Assembly (NCBI GenBank): GCA_002391105.1
Contig: DGRT01000016.1
Location: 1 to 7,449 of the forward strand
DNA length: 7,449 bases
Direction of reading: 5' to 3'
From: Lachnospiraceae bacterium UBA4381
Lineage (GTDB): Bacteria; Bacillota; Clostridia; Lachnospirales; Lachnospiraceae
Shown here: in pieces, positions 1-6,048 of the stretch
How the letters are laid out: each line of letters starts with the position of its first letter
How positions within the stretch are numbered: the first letter of the stretch is position 1
Translations under genes and position numbers: made by a program
Notes under the pieces: generated by a model
What the model was told of the DNA's origin: nothing
What the model saw: the letters and a program-made list of their open reading frames with translations, nothing else
Database searches by the model: none

Positions 1-30
1 AAGTGTTGGAACAGTAAACCGGAAGTAATC

Positions 31-170
31 TTACCAACAAAAGTAGATTTTAACCGCTATGAAATTCATGGTGGGTTTTCCATTCACAGCATCTTTATAA
101 CCATTCGCAACAGATCTGCCATATAGTATTTCTGGTTGTTGTATTATCCAATCATCAGATAAAATAAAGC
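31..170 (-). pseudogene. Minus-strand coding remnant, unrecognised
   Basis: On the minus strand a frame of roughly 48 codons runs from about 170 down to a TAA at 33-31. It reads as protein-like sequence, including a stretch GRSVANGYKDAVNGKPTMN, but has no good start codon or ribosome binding site. A plausible continuation (GKITSGLLFQH) lies in another frame after the stop, as expected of a frameshifted gene end. I do not recognise the family. It is the only coding-like signal on the minus strand here and could be the tail of a gene broken by insertion of the plus-strand block. It could also be chance, because it is short. Confidence 0.25.
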
Positions 171-223
171 GAATAAATCAAAAAATCGCAAAGATAAATA
201 TAAAATCTATGGAGGATAATACA

Positions 224-460
224 ATGAAGAATTCAAAGAAGAACGTAGTAATCACAGGAAAGATGATGATAAAGGCATTTATGGTAGTAGCACTAGTTGC
301 AACAGTAGTTCTGATGGGACTTGGAATATATACAGCCGATAGTCAGCTGATCGGTCAGGTATCAATGTTTGCAGCTTTCGAAGCAATTATGTGGTCATAT
401 ATGGGACTTGAGAAAAAGAACGCTGAAAAGAAAGATAAGAAGGATGAAGTAGTAGCTTAA
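224..460 (+). CDS. Small two-helix membrane protein, unknown function
   Basis: This encodes 78 residues. The ATG at 224 is chosen because GGAGG at 211-215 sits 8 nt upstream; the earlier in-frame ATG at 209 overlaps that Shine-Dalgarno sequence. The protein has a basic N-terminus (MKNSKKN), a strong hydrophobic segment at about residues 16-36, a second, less hydrophobic one at about 42-62 with Gln45 and Glu53 inside it, and a highly charged Lys/Glu/Asp tail. The expected form is a helical hairpin in the inner membrane with both ends in the cytoplasm. There is no signal-peptidase or lipobox motif. It is monocistronic up to the terminator at 491-528. I do not recognise a family; small hydrophobic toxins and holins have this general shape, but nothing specific supports either. 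Confidence 0.75.
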   Translation: MKNSKKNVVITGKMMIKAFMVVALVATVVLMGLGIYTADSQLIGQVSMFAAFEAIMWSYMGLEKKNAEKKDKKDEVVA

Positions 461-490
461 TAGATAGAATGATAGTGAAGATAACGATAT

Positions 491-528
491 GCCGCTCGGG
501 ACTCGCGATAATCCGTAGCGGCTTTTTT
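491..528 (+). terminator. Rho-independent terminator after the membrane protein
   Basis: GCCGCT (491-496) pairs with AGCGGC (517-522). CGG (497-499) adds three pairs with CCG (513-515) across one bulged T. TTTTTT (523-528) follows directly. It lies 30 nt after the stop of the membrane protein gene. The next ribosome binding site (545-550) starts only 16 nt after the T-tract, so the downstream microproteins either depend on read-through or have a promoter inside this hairpin region. Confidence 0.85.
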
Positions 529-559
529 GTTACCTTGAAACAGTAGGAGGTGGTAAGGC

Positions 560-640
560 TTGGATACTAAGAAAGTAGATGACAAACCAATGGTCATTCA
601 TACCAAGCAGAAGTCAAAGCTTCATCTACATGAGAGGTAG
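560..640 (+). CDS. 26-residue basic microprotein (TTG start)
   Basis: A TTG codon at 560 follows a near-perfect AGGAGG (545-550) with 9 nt spacing, and the frame runs 26 codons to TAG. The product starts MDTKKVDDKP and ends KSKLHLHER, so it is hydrophilic and basic with no membrane segment. No family is recognised. The strong Shine-Dalgarno sequence is the main reason to call it, as the frame is too short for codon statistics. The cysteine-rich frame begins 29 nt after its stop, so the two would form a bicistron. It could also be a leader peptide for that gene. Confidence 0.45.
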   Translation: MDTKKVDDKPMVIHTKQKSKLHLHER

Positions 641-669
641 CAGGGTAAAAAGAAAGAGAGGAAATGGAT

Positions 670-777
670 ATGTGGAAGAGATTTCTATTCTGGATCAAAC
701 CAAAGAAAAAGTGCAAATGCTGCTGCATGAATTGCCCCTATTATGAGGACTGCAAGGGTGATCATTTGGAAAACTAA
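670..777 (+). CDS. 35-residue cysteine-rich microprotein
   Basis: ATG at 670 is preceded by AGAGAGG (655-661) with 8 nt spacing; the in-frame ATG at 664 lies too close to that site. The product has an aromatic and basic N-terminal half (MWKRFLFWIKPKKK) that could lie on the membrane, then six cysteines within 14 residues (Cys15, 17, 18, 19, 22 and 28) in a CKCCCMNCPYYEDC arrangement, and an acidic tail. The spacing suggests a zinc or iron-sulphur site, or thiol-rich metal binding; this is inference. I do not recognise a named family. The biased composition and good ribosome binding site make chance unlikely. It sits in the same orientation as the 26-residue frame upstream. Confidence 0.5.
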   Translation: MWKRFLFWIKPKKKCKCCCMNCPYYEDCKGDHLEN

Positions 778-837
778 GAAAGGTGTCAAAAAAGCAACAT
801 ATTCTTGCGTTTTCTGATGTCCGTGTACTTCGACTTG

Positions 838-846
838 TGGTATACT
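838..846 (+). promoter_or_regulatory. Probable extended -10 promoter
   Basis: TGGTATACT is an extended -10 element (TGn plus TATACT at 841-846). No good -35 box is present at 17 nt (TGTCCG at 818-823), which extended -10 promoters tolerate. Transcription would start near 853 and would serve the helical protein gene at 1043, leaving a leader of about 190 nt. Confidence 0.4.
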
Positions 847-854
847 AATGGATA

Positions 855-1037
855 GTGTTTATTCATAGTTTTCACGGATGTTCGGATACGTCAAGAAGTG
901 CAAATCAGAAGCTTGAAACAAATCTCAGTACCTACGATGCTACACTTCTGGAACGTGAGGTTACAGTTACCGGCCACGTAAAGAATATGAATGAAAGTGT
1001 TTATTATTCGATAGATTCAATTTATAAGGAATATTGA
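855..1037 (+). CDS. Doubtful 60-codon ORF in the leader
   Basis: A GTG at 855 opens 60 codons ending in TGA at 1035-1037, overlapping the upstream part of the next gene. There is no Shine-Dalgarno sequence, and the start would coincide with the predicted transcription start. The second half (about residues 20-60, with LEREVTVTGHV) reads more like protein than the first, so this may be a gene remnant rather than an active gene. No family is recognised. The alternative is an untranslated leader. Confidence 0.2.
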   Translation: MFIHSFHGCSDTSRSANQKLETNLSTYDATLLEREVTVTGHVKNMNESVYYSIDSIYKEY

Positions 1038-1042
1038 AGCTT

Positions 1043-1444
1043 ATGGATTTTGAAAAGGAAAGACAGGAAGCAATAGATGCAGGGAATAGGGCACTTAGAA
1101 GCCTGCGCCTTGCTCAAAAAGATTTAAATAGTGCAAGAGGGTGGGGTATCTATGATATGCTTGGTGGTGGTATGATTTCAAGCCTTATCAAGCATTCGAA
1201 AATGAATGATGCACAGGCACATATGCAACAAGCGAAGTTTGATCTCGATTCATTCAGTAGAGAATTATCTGATGTTTCTTCATATATTGATCTGAGTTTT
1301 AATGTCGCAGATTTTTTAAGTTTTGCAGATTATTTTTTTGATGGATTTCTGGCAGACTGGTTTATGCAAGATAGAATAAATACTGCTAGGGCTCAGGTTG
1401 ATGACGCGATTAGAAGAGTGGAATATATTTTACAAAGATTATAA
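1043..1444 (+). CDS. Conserved helical protein of unknown function
   Basis: This encodes 133 residues from ATG 1043 (MDFEKERQEA). A TTG at 1034 would add three residues but lies only 3 nt after AAGGA (1026-1030); from ATG 1043 that site is 12 nt away, so the start is uncertain. The sequence is almost all helix: an amphipathic N-terminal helix (about 1-32), a glycine-rich hinge with GWGIYDMLGGG followed by KHSKMNDAQ (about 34-60), a long helix (about 55-80), then a hydrophobic stretch rich in Phe and a basic C-terminal helix. The W/GGG/KHSK pattern recurs in uncharacterised bacterial proteins, to my recollection. No signal peptide or catalytic motif is visible. It lies alone between the predicted promoter and the flavodoxin gene. 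Confidence 0.75.
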   Translation: MDFEKERQEAIDAGNRALRSLRLAQKDLNSARGWGIYDMLGGGMISSLIKHSKMNDAQAHMQQAKFDLDSFSRELSDVSSYIDLSFNVADFLSFADYFFDGFLADWFMQDRINTARAQVDDAIRRVEYILQRL

Positions 1445-1467
1445 ATATGATCAAAATGGATGAAGTA

Positions 1468-1499
1468 ATGTGATTTAAAATGTAATCATATTTTATTTA
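1468..1499 (+). terminator. Weak AT-rich hairpin, possible terminator
   Basis: ATGTGATT (1468-1475) pairs with AATCATAT (1484-1491) with one G-T pair and an 8-nt loop, followed by TTTATTTAA. The stem is AT-rich and weak. It lies between the helical protein and the flavodoxin and may partly terminate, or may be part of the flavodoxin promoter region. Confidence 0.25.
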
Positions 1500-1526
1500 A
1501 TAGAGATCCAAAAGGAGAGAAGAACA

Positions 1527-2006
1527 ATGGCAAAAACATTAGTAGCATATTTTTCTGCAACAGGAACAACAGGTGTTGTTGCAACAAAACTTGCATCAGC
1601 TATCGGAGCTGATACATATGAGATAGTGCCTGAGGTTCCATATACAAATGATGATCTTGATTGGAGAGATCAGAACTCTCGTAGTTCTATTGAGATGAAG
1701 GATAAATCGAGCAGACCAGCCATAGGTAGTGCTCCAGTCGAGAATATGCATCAGTACGATACAATATTTCTTGCAGGACCCGTGTGGTGGTATGTCTTGC
1801 CTCACATATTAAATACATTCTTAGAGCAGTATGACCTGACTGGAAAGAAGATAGTCCTCTTTGCTACATCAGGTTCTAGTGGACTTGGAAAATCAGCTGA
1901 GGAACTGGCACCAAGTGCTCCGGGAGCGGAAGTTATAAATGGTGCTGTTCTGAATGGGGTTAAGTCAGAAGAGGAACTGAAGTCATTTGCTGAACAGTAT
2001 ATCTAG
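1527..2006 (+). CDS. Flavodoxin (stand-alone, Flavodoxin_4-like)
   Basis: This encodes 159 residues, a normal length for a single-domain cytoplasmic flavodoxin carrying FMN as a low-potential one- or two-electron carrier. ATG 1527 follows AAGGAGA (1512-1518). The first FMN phosphate loop is SATGTTG at residues 10-16 after the opening beta strand (KTLVAYF). The second isoalloxazine-flanking loop is GPVWWYV at 84-90, with two tryptophans, and the third loop region is ATSGSSGLG at 113-121. The insertion between strand 2 and the second loop (YTNDDLDWRDQNSRSS) is typical of the clostridial Flavodoxin_4 group, where DLDW and N..SR are recurrent. These proteins may serve as electron donors or quinone reductases; the partner is not in this window. 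It ends before a strong hairpin and is probably monocistronic. Confidence 0.95.
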   Translation: MAKTLVAYFSATGTTGVVATKLASAIGADTYEIVPEVPYTNDDLDWRDQNSRSSIEMKDKSSRPAIGSAPVENMHQYDTIFLAGPVWWYVLPHILNTFLEQYDLTGKKIVLFATSGSSGLGKSAEELAPSAPGAEVINGAVLNGVKSEEELKSFAEQYI

Positions 2007-2071
2007 GGAGTACATCATGCAAAGATGTGATATTTTTGGAAAGAATAGTGAAGACAGTTATGAGAATAGTG

Positions 2072-2118
2072 ATATGTGCAGTCATGATGTGTTTCTTCTT
2101 TGACTGCACATATTTTGT
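2072..2118 (+). terminator. 13-bp hairpin terminator after flavodoxin
   Basis: ATATGTGCAGTCA (2072-2084) and TGACTGCACATAT (2101-2113) form a perfect 13-bp stem with a 16-nt loop rich in T. TTTT (2113-2116) follows. It lies 65 nt after the flavodoxin stop and separates that gene from the ADP-ribose operon. Confidence 0.75.
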
Positions 2119-2129
2119 AAATGAGATAA

Positions 2130-2207
2130 GAGTGCGTTAATACTTTGAGTGAATTAAAGGGAAGGGGCTATACACCATGTGGAAGGTGTTTGGCTCAGTA
2201 TAGATAA
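2130..2207 (+). pseudogene. Short remnant with an Ada-like GYxPCxxC motif
   Basis: Between an in-frame TAA (2127-2129) and a TAA at 2205-2207 the frame reads ECVNTLSELKGRGYTPCGRC and then LAQYR. A GY-x-PC-x-x-C knuckle after a short helix, with an upstream Cys, resembles the C-terminal half of the Ada-type zinc-binding domain, where the last two zinc ligands sit in a PCxxC motif. No start with a ribosome binding site is visible (TTG 2145 is the only candidate), so this looks like a gene fragment in the leader of the next operon. The match is short and could be chance. Confidence 0.22.
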
Positions 2208-2226
2208 ATGATATATGAGGTTACTT

Positions 2227-4026
2227 ATGGATGTATTACAGGAGAAGCTAAAAAAAGATACAGAAACAGCATTGGCGAAAATTAAAGAATCAGAAAAATA
2301 CCTGGATAAGATCAGGGGAAGTCTTATAGGTGGTGCTGCGGGTGATGCTTTAGGTTATGCTATTGAATTTGCAGATGAAGGATTCATCTTTTCAAGATAT
2401 GGAGAAGATGGAATAACGGAATACGACTTGGATTCCTTAAGTGGTAAGGCGCTTATATCAGATGATACGCAGATGACGCTTTTTACCGCAAATGGAATAC
2501 TTGTTGGTGCAACCAGACTTGCCATGAGAGGGATTGGCGGGGCACCTCATATGTATATGCAACGAGCGTATTTAGACTGGCTTTATACACAAGAAGTGTC
2601 ATATGATGATAGAAAAAAGTCAGATAAAGGGTACTATACAGGTGGGAGTATCTCCTGGTTAAGTGATGTACCAGAGCTATATTCATCCAGAGCACCAGGA
2701 AGGACATGTCTTTCTGCGTTGACACGGAATAAGCAAGGGGGGATAAACCCTGAAGAATGTCTGACAATGCCGGTCAATGATAGTAAAGGCTGTGGTGGTG
2801 TAATGAGAGTGGCTCCAATGGGGCTGATGAATTACAGCCATGTTAATGATGATGTAATAATAAAGGAAGCTGCAATGCTGGCGGCTATTACTCATGGGCA
2901 TTCTCTTGGGTTTATGACAGCTTCTGTTCTTGTTCTTATTATTAGGAACATAGTTTATTTTAATGATGATAATAAGAGAACACTTAAGGATATAGTTATA
3001 GATTCGAGAGACAAGGTATGTGAATATTTCCGTGAAGATACTCATGTAAATGAATTAAGAGATATTATCGATTTAGCTATCGAACTATCAGAAAATGATA
3101 TGGATGATCTGGATAATATTCATAGAATAGGTCAGGGATGGGTGGCCGAAGAAACATTAGGAATTGCAATATATGCAGCACTTAAATATCATGATGATTT
3201 CTCAAAAGGGATAATTGCGGCAGTCAATCATGAAGGGGATAGTGATTCTACAGGAGCAGTTACTGGAAATATACTTGGCGCATATTTAGGCTATAGTTCC
3301 ATTGAAGATAAGTGGAAGAAAGACTTGGAACTCCGTGATGTAATACTTGAAATGGCAGATGATCTATGTCATGGATGTGTTATGGAAGAATATAGTAATT
3401 ATGATGATCCTGACTGGATAAGAAAGTATATGTATATGACCTGGAGGGATGCGGATATGAGGTCAGATTCTTCGACTGAATTTATTATGGTAAAAGGTGA
3501 CATCACTAAGGGGCATGAGTGTGATGCAATAGTTAACGCAGCAAACACCAGTCTTTTAGGCGGTGGTGGTGTAGATGGCGCTATCCATAGAGCTGCTGGA
3601 AAAGAACTGCTTGCTGAATGTAGAATGTTAAATGGATGTAAGACTGGAAAGGCAAAGATTACTAAAGCCTATAATATTCCATGCAAGTATATAATTCATA
3701 CACCCGGTCCAGTATGGAATGGAGGTAAGTCAAATGAGGAAGCTCTGCTTGAATCTTGCTACAGATCCTGTCTGGAATTGGCTGTAGAAAATGGAATCAG
3801 AAGCATAGCATTTCCATCTATATCTACAGGTATATATTCATTTCCTCTGGATAAAGCTGTAAAGATTGCGATAGGAACAGCTAAGAAATTTGTAGATGAG
3901 AATCCGGACAAACTTGATGTGATAAAGTGGGTTCTCTTTGATGACAAAACGTTTGCAGCTTATCAGGACGAACTGGATAAATGGAATGTAACAGAAATAG
4001 TAAATACGCCTAAGTTGGGGATATGA
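2227..4026 (+). CDS. ADP-ribosylglycohydrolase-macrodomain fusion
   Basis: This encodes 599 residues. ATG 2227 is preferred because GAGG (2217-2220) is 6 nt upstream; the in-frame ATG 2215 would add four residues. After a charged helix, residues about 29-390 form a DraG/ARH-type ADP-ribosylglycohydrolase: GGAAGDALG (35-43), the metal-binding SDDTQM (78-83), SKGCGGVMRVAPMG (186-199), THGH (222-225) and the second metal site GDSDST (337-342). In this family two metal ions position ADP-ribose for removal from a modified side chain. Residues about 418-585 form a MacroD-type macrodomain: GDIT (424-427), NAAN (437-440), GGGGVDGAIHRAAG (445-458), HTPGPVW (491-497) and STGIYSFP (533-540). MacroD members hydrolyse acidic-residue mono-ADP-ribose or O-acetyl-ADP-ribose. 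All visible key motifs are intact in both halves. The stop overlaps the next start by ATGA. Substrate is unknown. Confidence 0.95.
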   Translation: MDVLQEKLKKDTETALAKIKESEKYLDKIRGSLIGGAAGDALGYAIEFADEGFIFSRYGEDGITEYDLDSLSGKALISDDTQMTLFTANGILVGATRLAMRGIGGAPHMYMQRAYLDWLYTQEVSYDDRKKSDKGYYTGGSISWLSDVPELYSSRAPGRTCLSALTRNKQGGINPEECLTMPVNDSKGCGGVMRVAPMGLMNYSHVNDDVIIKEAAMLAAITHGHSLGFMTASVLVLIIRNIVYFNDDNKRTLKDIVIDSRDKVCEYFREDTHVNELRDIIDLAIELSENDMDDLDNIHRIGQGWVAEETLGIAIYAALKYHDDFSKGIIAAVNHEGDSDSTGAVTGNILGAYLGYSSIEDKWKKDLELRDVILEMADDLCHGCVMEEYSNYDDPDWIRKYMYMTWRDADMRSDSSTEFIMVKGDITKGHECDAIVNAANTSLLGGGGVDGAIHRAAGKELLAECRMLNGCKTGKAKITKAYNIPCKYIIHTPGPVWNGGKSNEEALLESCYRSCLELAVENGIRSIAFPSISTGIYSFPLDKAVKIAIGTAKKFVDENPDKLDVIKWVLFDDKTFAAYQDELDKWNVTEIVNTPKLGI

Positions 4027-4832
4027 TAAATCGAATGTTGCGTAATCAAGCTTTGGTAAATGAGTATAACCAGGATAAAAACAAAGAAAAGAATTCTACA
4101 GTTCAAGTAATATGCTTTCATAATCCAGATGAAGAAAATGGATATCTTAGTAACTGGTATATGTCTGACTTTATTGTGGACGGAATCAAGTATTCTTCAA
4201 TGGAACAATATATGATGTATATGAAGGCTCTCACATTTAATGATACGGAAAGTGCAGACAAGATTCTTTCTATATCGGATGTGGCTGAGATCAAGGAACT
4301 GGGGCGTAATGTAAAGAATTATAATGACGTAATCTGGAATGGTGTACGTCAGGTTATTATTTATAAAGGTCTTACTGAAAAATTCAAACAGAGTATTGAA
4401 CTAAGAGAATTGATTATTTTCACTGGTGAAGATGTTTTGGCTGAATGTGCGGTTTCAGATAAGATATGGGGGAAGAAAGAAGAAAGGACTGTTGTGCCAT
4501 TTAACAATTATGATGAAGTAGAATTATCATTTACAGAGCTTCGTGAGATTATTGATGGTCATTATTATGATTACTATGATGCGCTTTCAGTTGTTAAAGG
4601 TATATACATGATTATTGATGGTAATACTGGTAAGCTCTATGTGGGTAGCGCATATGGTGGTGATGGTATCTGGGGACGTTGGTCTTCATATGCTGCCACA
4701 TGCCATGGTGGTAACTATGAACTTCAAAAGTTGTATGACCAATATGGAGAAGAGTATTTTTATAAGTTCAAATATATTATTTTGCAGATTCTTCCTATGA
4801 GGATGTCCGATAAAGAAGTAATAGAAATGTAA
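4023..4832 (+). CDS. NADAR-GIY-YIG fusion protein, truncated by a nonsense codon
   Basis: ATG 4023 overlaps the upstream TGA as ATGA, implying coupled translation. Residues about 28-150 match the NADAR (YbiA/DUF1768) fold: CFHNP, YLSNWY (41-46), SSMEQYMMYMKA (58-69), and CAVSDKIWG (142-150). Some NADAR proteins remove ADP-ribose from guanine in nucleic acid, others cleave riboflavin intermediates. The usual NADAR end (W-x-G-x-N-x-LG) is not seen after WG; a linker (NNYDEVELSFTEL) leads straight into a GIY-YIG nuclease domain from about 190: KGIYMI (192-197), LYVGSAYG (205-212), GIWGRW (215-220, with the catalytic-type Arg219) and the closing SDKEVIEM. Translation then stops at TAA 4830-4832, exactly where the metal-binding Glu of the domain is expected. 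The NADAR part is probably made; the nuclease part is probably inactive. Confidence 0.88.
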   Translation: MINRMLRNQALVNEYNQDKNKEKNSTVQVICFHNPDEENGYLSNWYMSDFIVDGIKYSSMEQYMMYMKALTFNDTESADKILSISDVAEIKELGRNVKNYNDVIWNGVRQVIIYKGLTEKFKQSIELRELIIFTGEDVLAECAVSDKIWGKKEERTVVPFNNYDEVELSFTELREIIDGHYYDYYDALSVVKGIYMIIDGNTGKLYVGSAYGGDGIWGRWSSYAATCHGGNYELQKLYDQYGEEYFYKFKYIILQILPMRMSDKEVIEM

Positions 4833-4886
4833 TCCAAATACAAGAATAGATACCTGACAAGAGAGTTTGGGCTTAATGATAATTAG
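4833..4886 (+). pseudogene. In-frame tail of the GIY-YIG domain behind the stop
   Basis: Past the TAA at 4830-4832 the same frame continues for 17 sense codons, SKYKNRYLTREFGLNDN, to TAG at 4884-4886. This is the typical C-terminus of this GIY-YIG group (E-S-x-y-K-x-x-L-x-x-R-x-FGLN). One base change, T for G at 4830, restores GAA (Glu). The restored gene would end 17 nt before the next start, which fits operon spacing better than the 71 nt seen now. Confidence 0.8.
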
Positions 4887-4903
4887 TCATTGGAGATATA
4901 GTA

Positions 4904-5872
4904 GTGTCGAAATTATATATATCACAATTTCAAAATGCTTCCGGCTCTAGCATGTATGGCCTGTTTTATGATGATGTTAATGGAAAGAGATGTCCTCATA
5001 TAGAAAACTGGGAACAAGTTGCATATGATACAGAGGATGAGGCACTTAGTAAACTTAGTTTGATAGTGGCTGAACGAAAGAGAGAAGACGATGCAGAACC
5101 TTTTTCGATAGATGAGGCTATGGTTTTTGCTGATGGTCATAAGTGGAAATTTGCGACAACCTATGCAAAGACTGCGCCTCATGAATATCTTGTTAAATCC
5201 TGGCTTGCAGAAGATGACAGAGAAGAATATGAAAGATTTGTTGCCACAATGAAGAAGAATTCTGTAGTAGGCTATTTCTACGGTCATAAGAATGATTATT
5301 TCATCCTGGGAGATCATTATTATTGGTATATGGGTCAGCATGATAATATGGCTGTTGACCTGATCAATAGAACTACTACGGATAACTTGGAATATCGAGA
5401 TGGAGCATATTATTACAAGGGTAAACAAGAAGAAAAGACGTATGAAGTACTTAGAGCTGAGGAAGAGTGGCAGCGAGCAGGAGCGTACTCTGTTCGTATA
5501 CAGGGAATGAATCGTCAGTATCACATTTCACTTAGAGATGAATTTGATGAGCATGACTGTGATGGGACCAGATACATAGTATTACTTGACGATGGATATC
5601 CGGTGGCAACATGCAGATTCTATGAAATAAGCAGCAACGCAGTGATATTGGGAAGATTAGTTGTTCTTCCGGAGTATCGTGGAAGAGGTTTAGGGGAAAA
5701 GATTTTGGAAGAAGCAGAAACTTGGATTAAGGAATTTGGCTATAGTGAGATTATGATTGACAGCAGGGTGAATGCCGTGGGATTCTATGAGAAAGCTGGA
5801 TTTGTTCAGATTGATGATACAGTGATAAAGAGCGGAGATTTTGACTGTATTAAAATGCATAAGGTTATATAG
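4904..5872 (+). CDS. YWxMG-domain GNAT acetyltransferase fusion
   Basis: This encodes 322 residues from GTG 4904, with GGAG (4892-4895) 8 nt upstream. Three parts are visible. Residues 1-75 are a small alpha/beta region with no recognised family (YGLFYDDVNGKRC). Residues about 80-175 carry a recurring bacterial domain of unknown function with AKTAPHEY (88-95), YWYMG (140-144) and INR (154-156); I know this pattern from uncharacterised proteins but cannot name it securely. Residues about 195-322 are a GNAT N-acetyltransferase: strand LGRLVVLPEY (249-258), the acetyl-CoA pyrophosphate loop RGRGLG (259-264), and the C-terminal FYEKAGF (294-300). The GNAT core is complete. It is the third gene of the ADP-ribose operon, so its target may be a protein, a nucleotide derivative or a tRNA-linked residue; the sequence does not say which. 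Confidence 0.88.
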   Translation: MSKLYISQFQNASGSSMYGLFYDDVNGKRCPHIENWEQVAYDTEDEALSKLSLIVAERKREDDAEPFSIDEAMVFADGHKWKFATTYAKTAPHEYLVKSWLAEDDREEYERFVATMKKNSVVGYFYGHKNDYFILGDHYYWYMGQHDNMAVDLINRTTTDNLEYRDGAYYYKGKQEEKTYEVLRAEEEWQRAGAYSVRIQGMNRQYHISLRDEFDEHDCDGTRYIVLLDDGYPVATCRFYEISSNAVILGRLVVLPEYRGRGLGEKILEEAETWIKEFGYSEIMIDSRVNAVGFYEKAGFVQIDDTVIKSGDFDCIKMHKVI

Positions 5873-6048
5873 AATATACTGTAGAAAGAATAGACGGAGA
5901 TTATGCTTATCTCAAGAATGAAGCTGAACCAGATGAAGAGCTTAAGTGCGTTGCAAGAGCGTTGCTTCCGGAAGAGATATCCGAAGGTACAAAACTTGCT
6001 TACGAGATGTTATATTACGGATTAGGGAATGATGAAGGAGATGAATAG
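5869..6048 (+). pseudogene. DUF3006-like small protein, no standard start codon
   Basis: A 59-codon frame in good protein sequence runs to TAG at 6046-6048. It opens EYTVERIDGDYAYL, continues with ALLPEEISEG, and ends acidic, matching the DUF3006 pattern (YTVDR-x-EGDYAVL ... LP ... EGD), a small beta-barrel-like protein of unknown function sometimes found with MBL-fold exonucleases. The expected Met codon is ATA (5869-5871), which overlaps the GNAT stop; the frame is closed by TAA at 5860-5862, so no earlier start exists. AAGG at 5861-5864 is close upstream. Either ATA initiates rarely, or an ATG has been lost and the gene is silent. The next gene follows after 2 nt. Confidence 0.6.

Noticed and set aside
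136..165. Promoter TTGTTG-18-TAAAAT for the small membrane protein
   Set aside because: The boxes are poor and AT-rich DNA gives many such matches; not strong enough to list.
2017..2103. 28-codon frame after the flavodoxin with GGAG upstream
   Set aside because: Its second half is the 13-bp terminator stem, so the frame is most likely a by-product of that hairpin and its flanks.
2177..2203. Eight-codon leader peptide (MWKVFGSV) upstream of the ADP-ribose operon
   Set aside because: It is too short to support, and no accompanying attenuator hairpin is visible.
2483..3045. Minus-strand frames opposite the ADP-ribosylglycohydrolase
   Set aside because: They lie fully inside a gene with intact family motifs and have no motif of their own.
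4922..5524. A 200-codon minus-strand frame antisense to the GNAT fusion gene
   Set aside because: It is a shadow of a well-supported plus-strand gene, with hydrophobic low-complexity composition and no ribosome binding site or family pattern.
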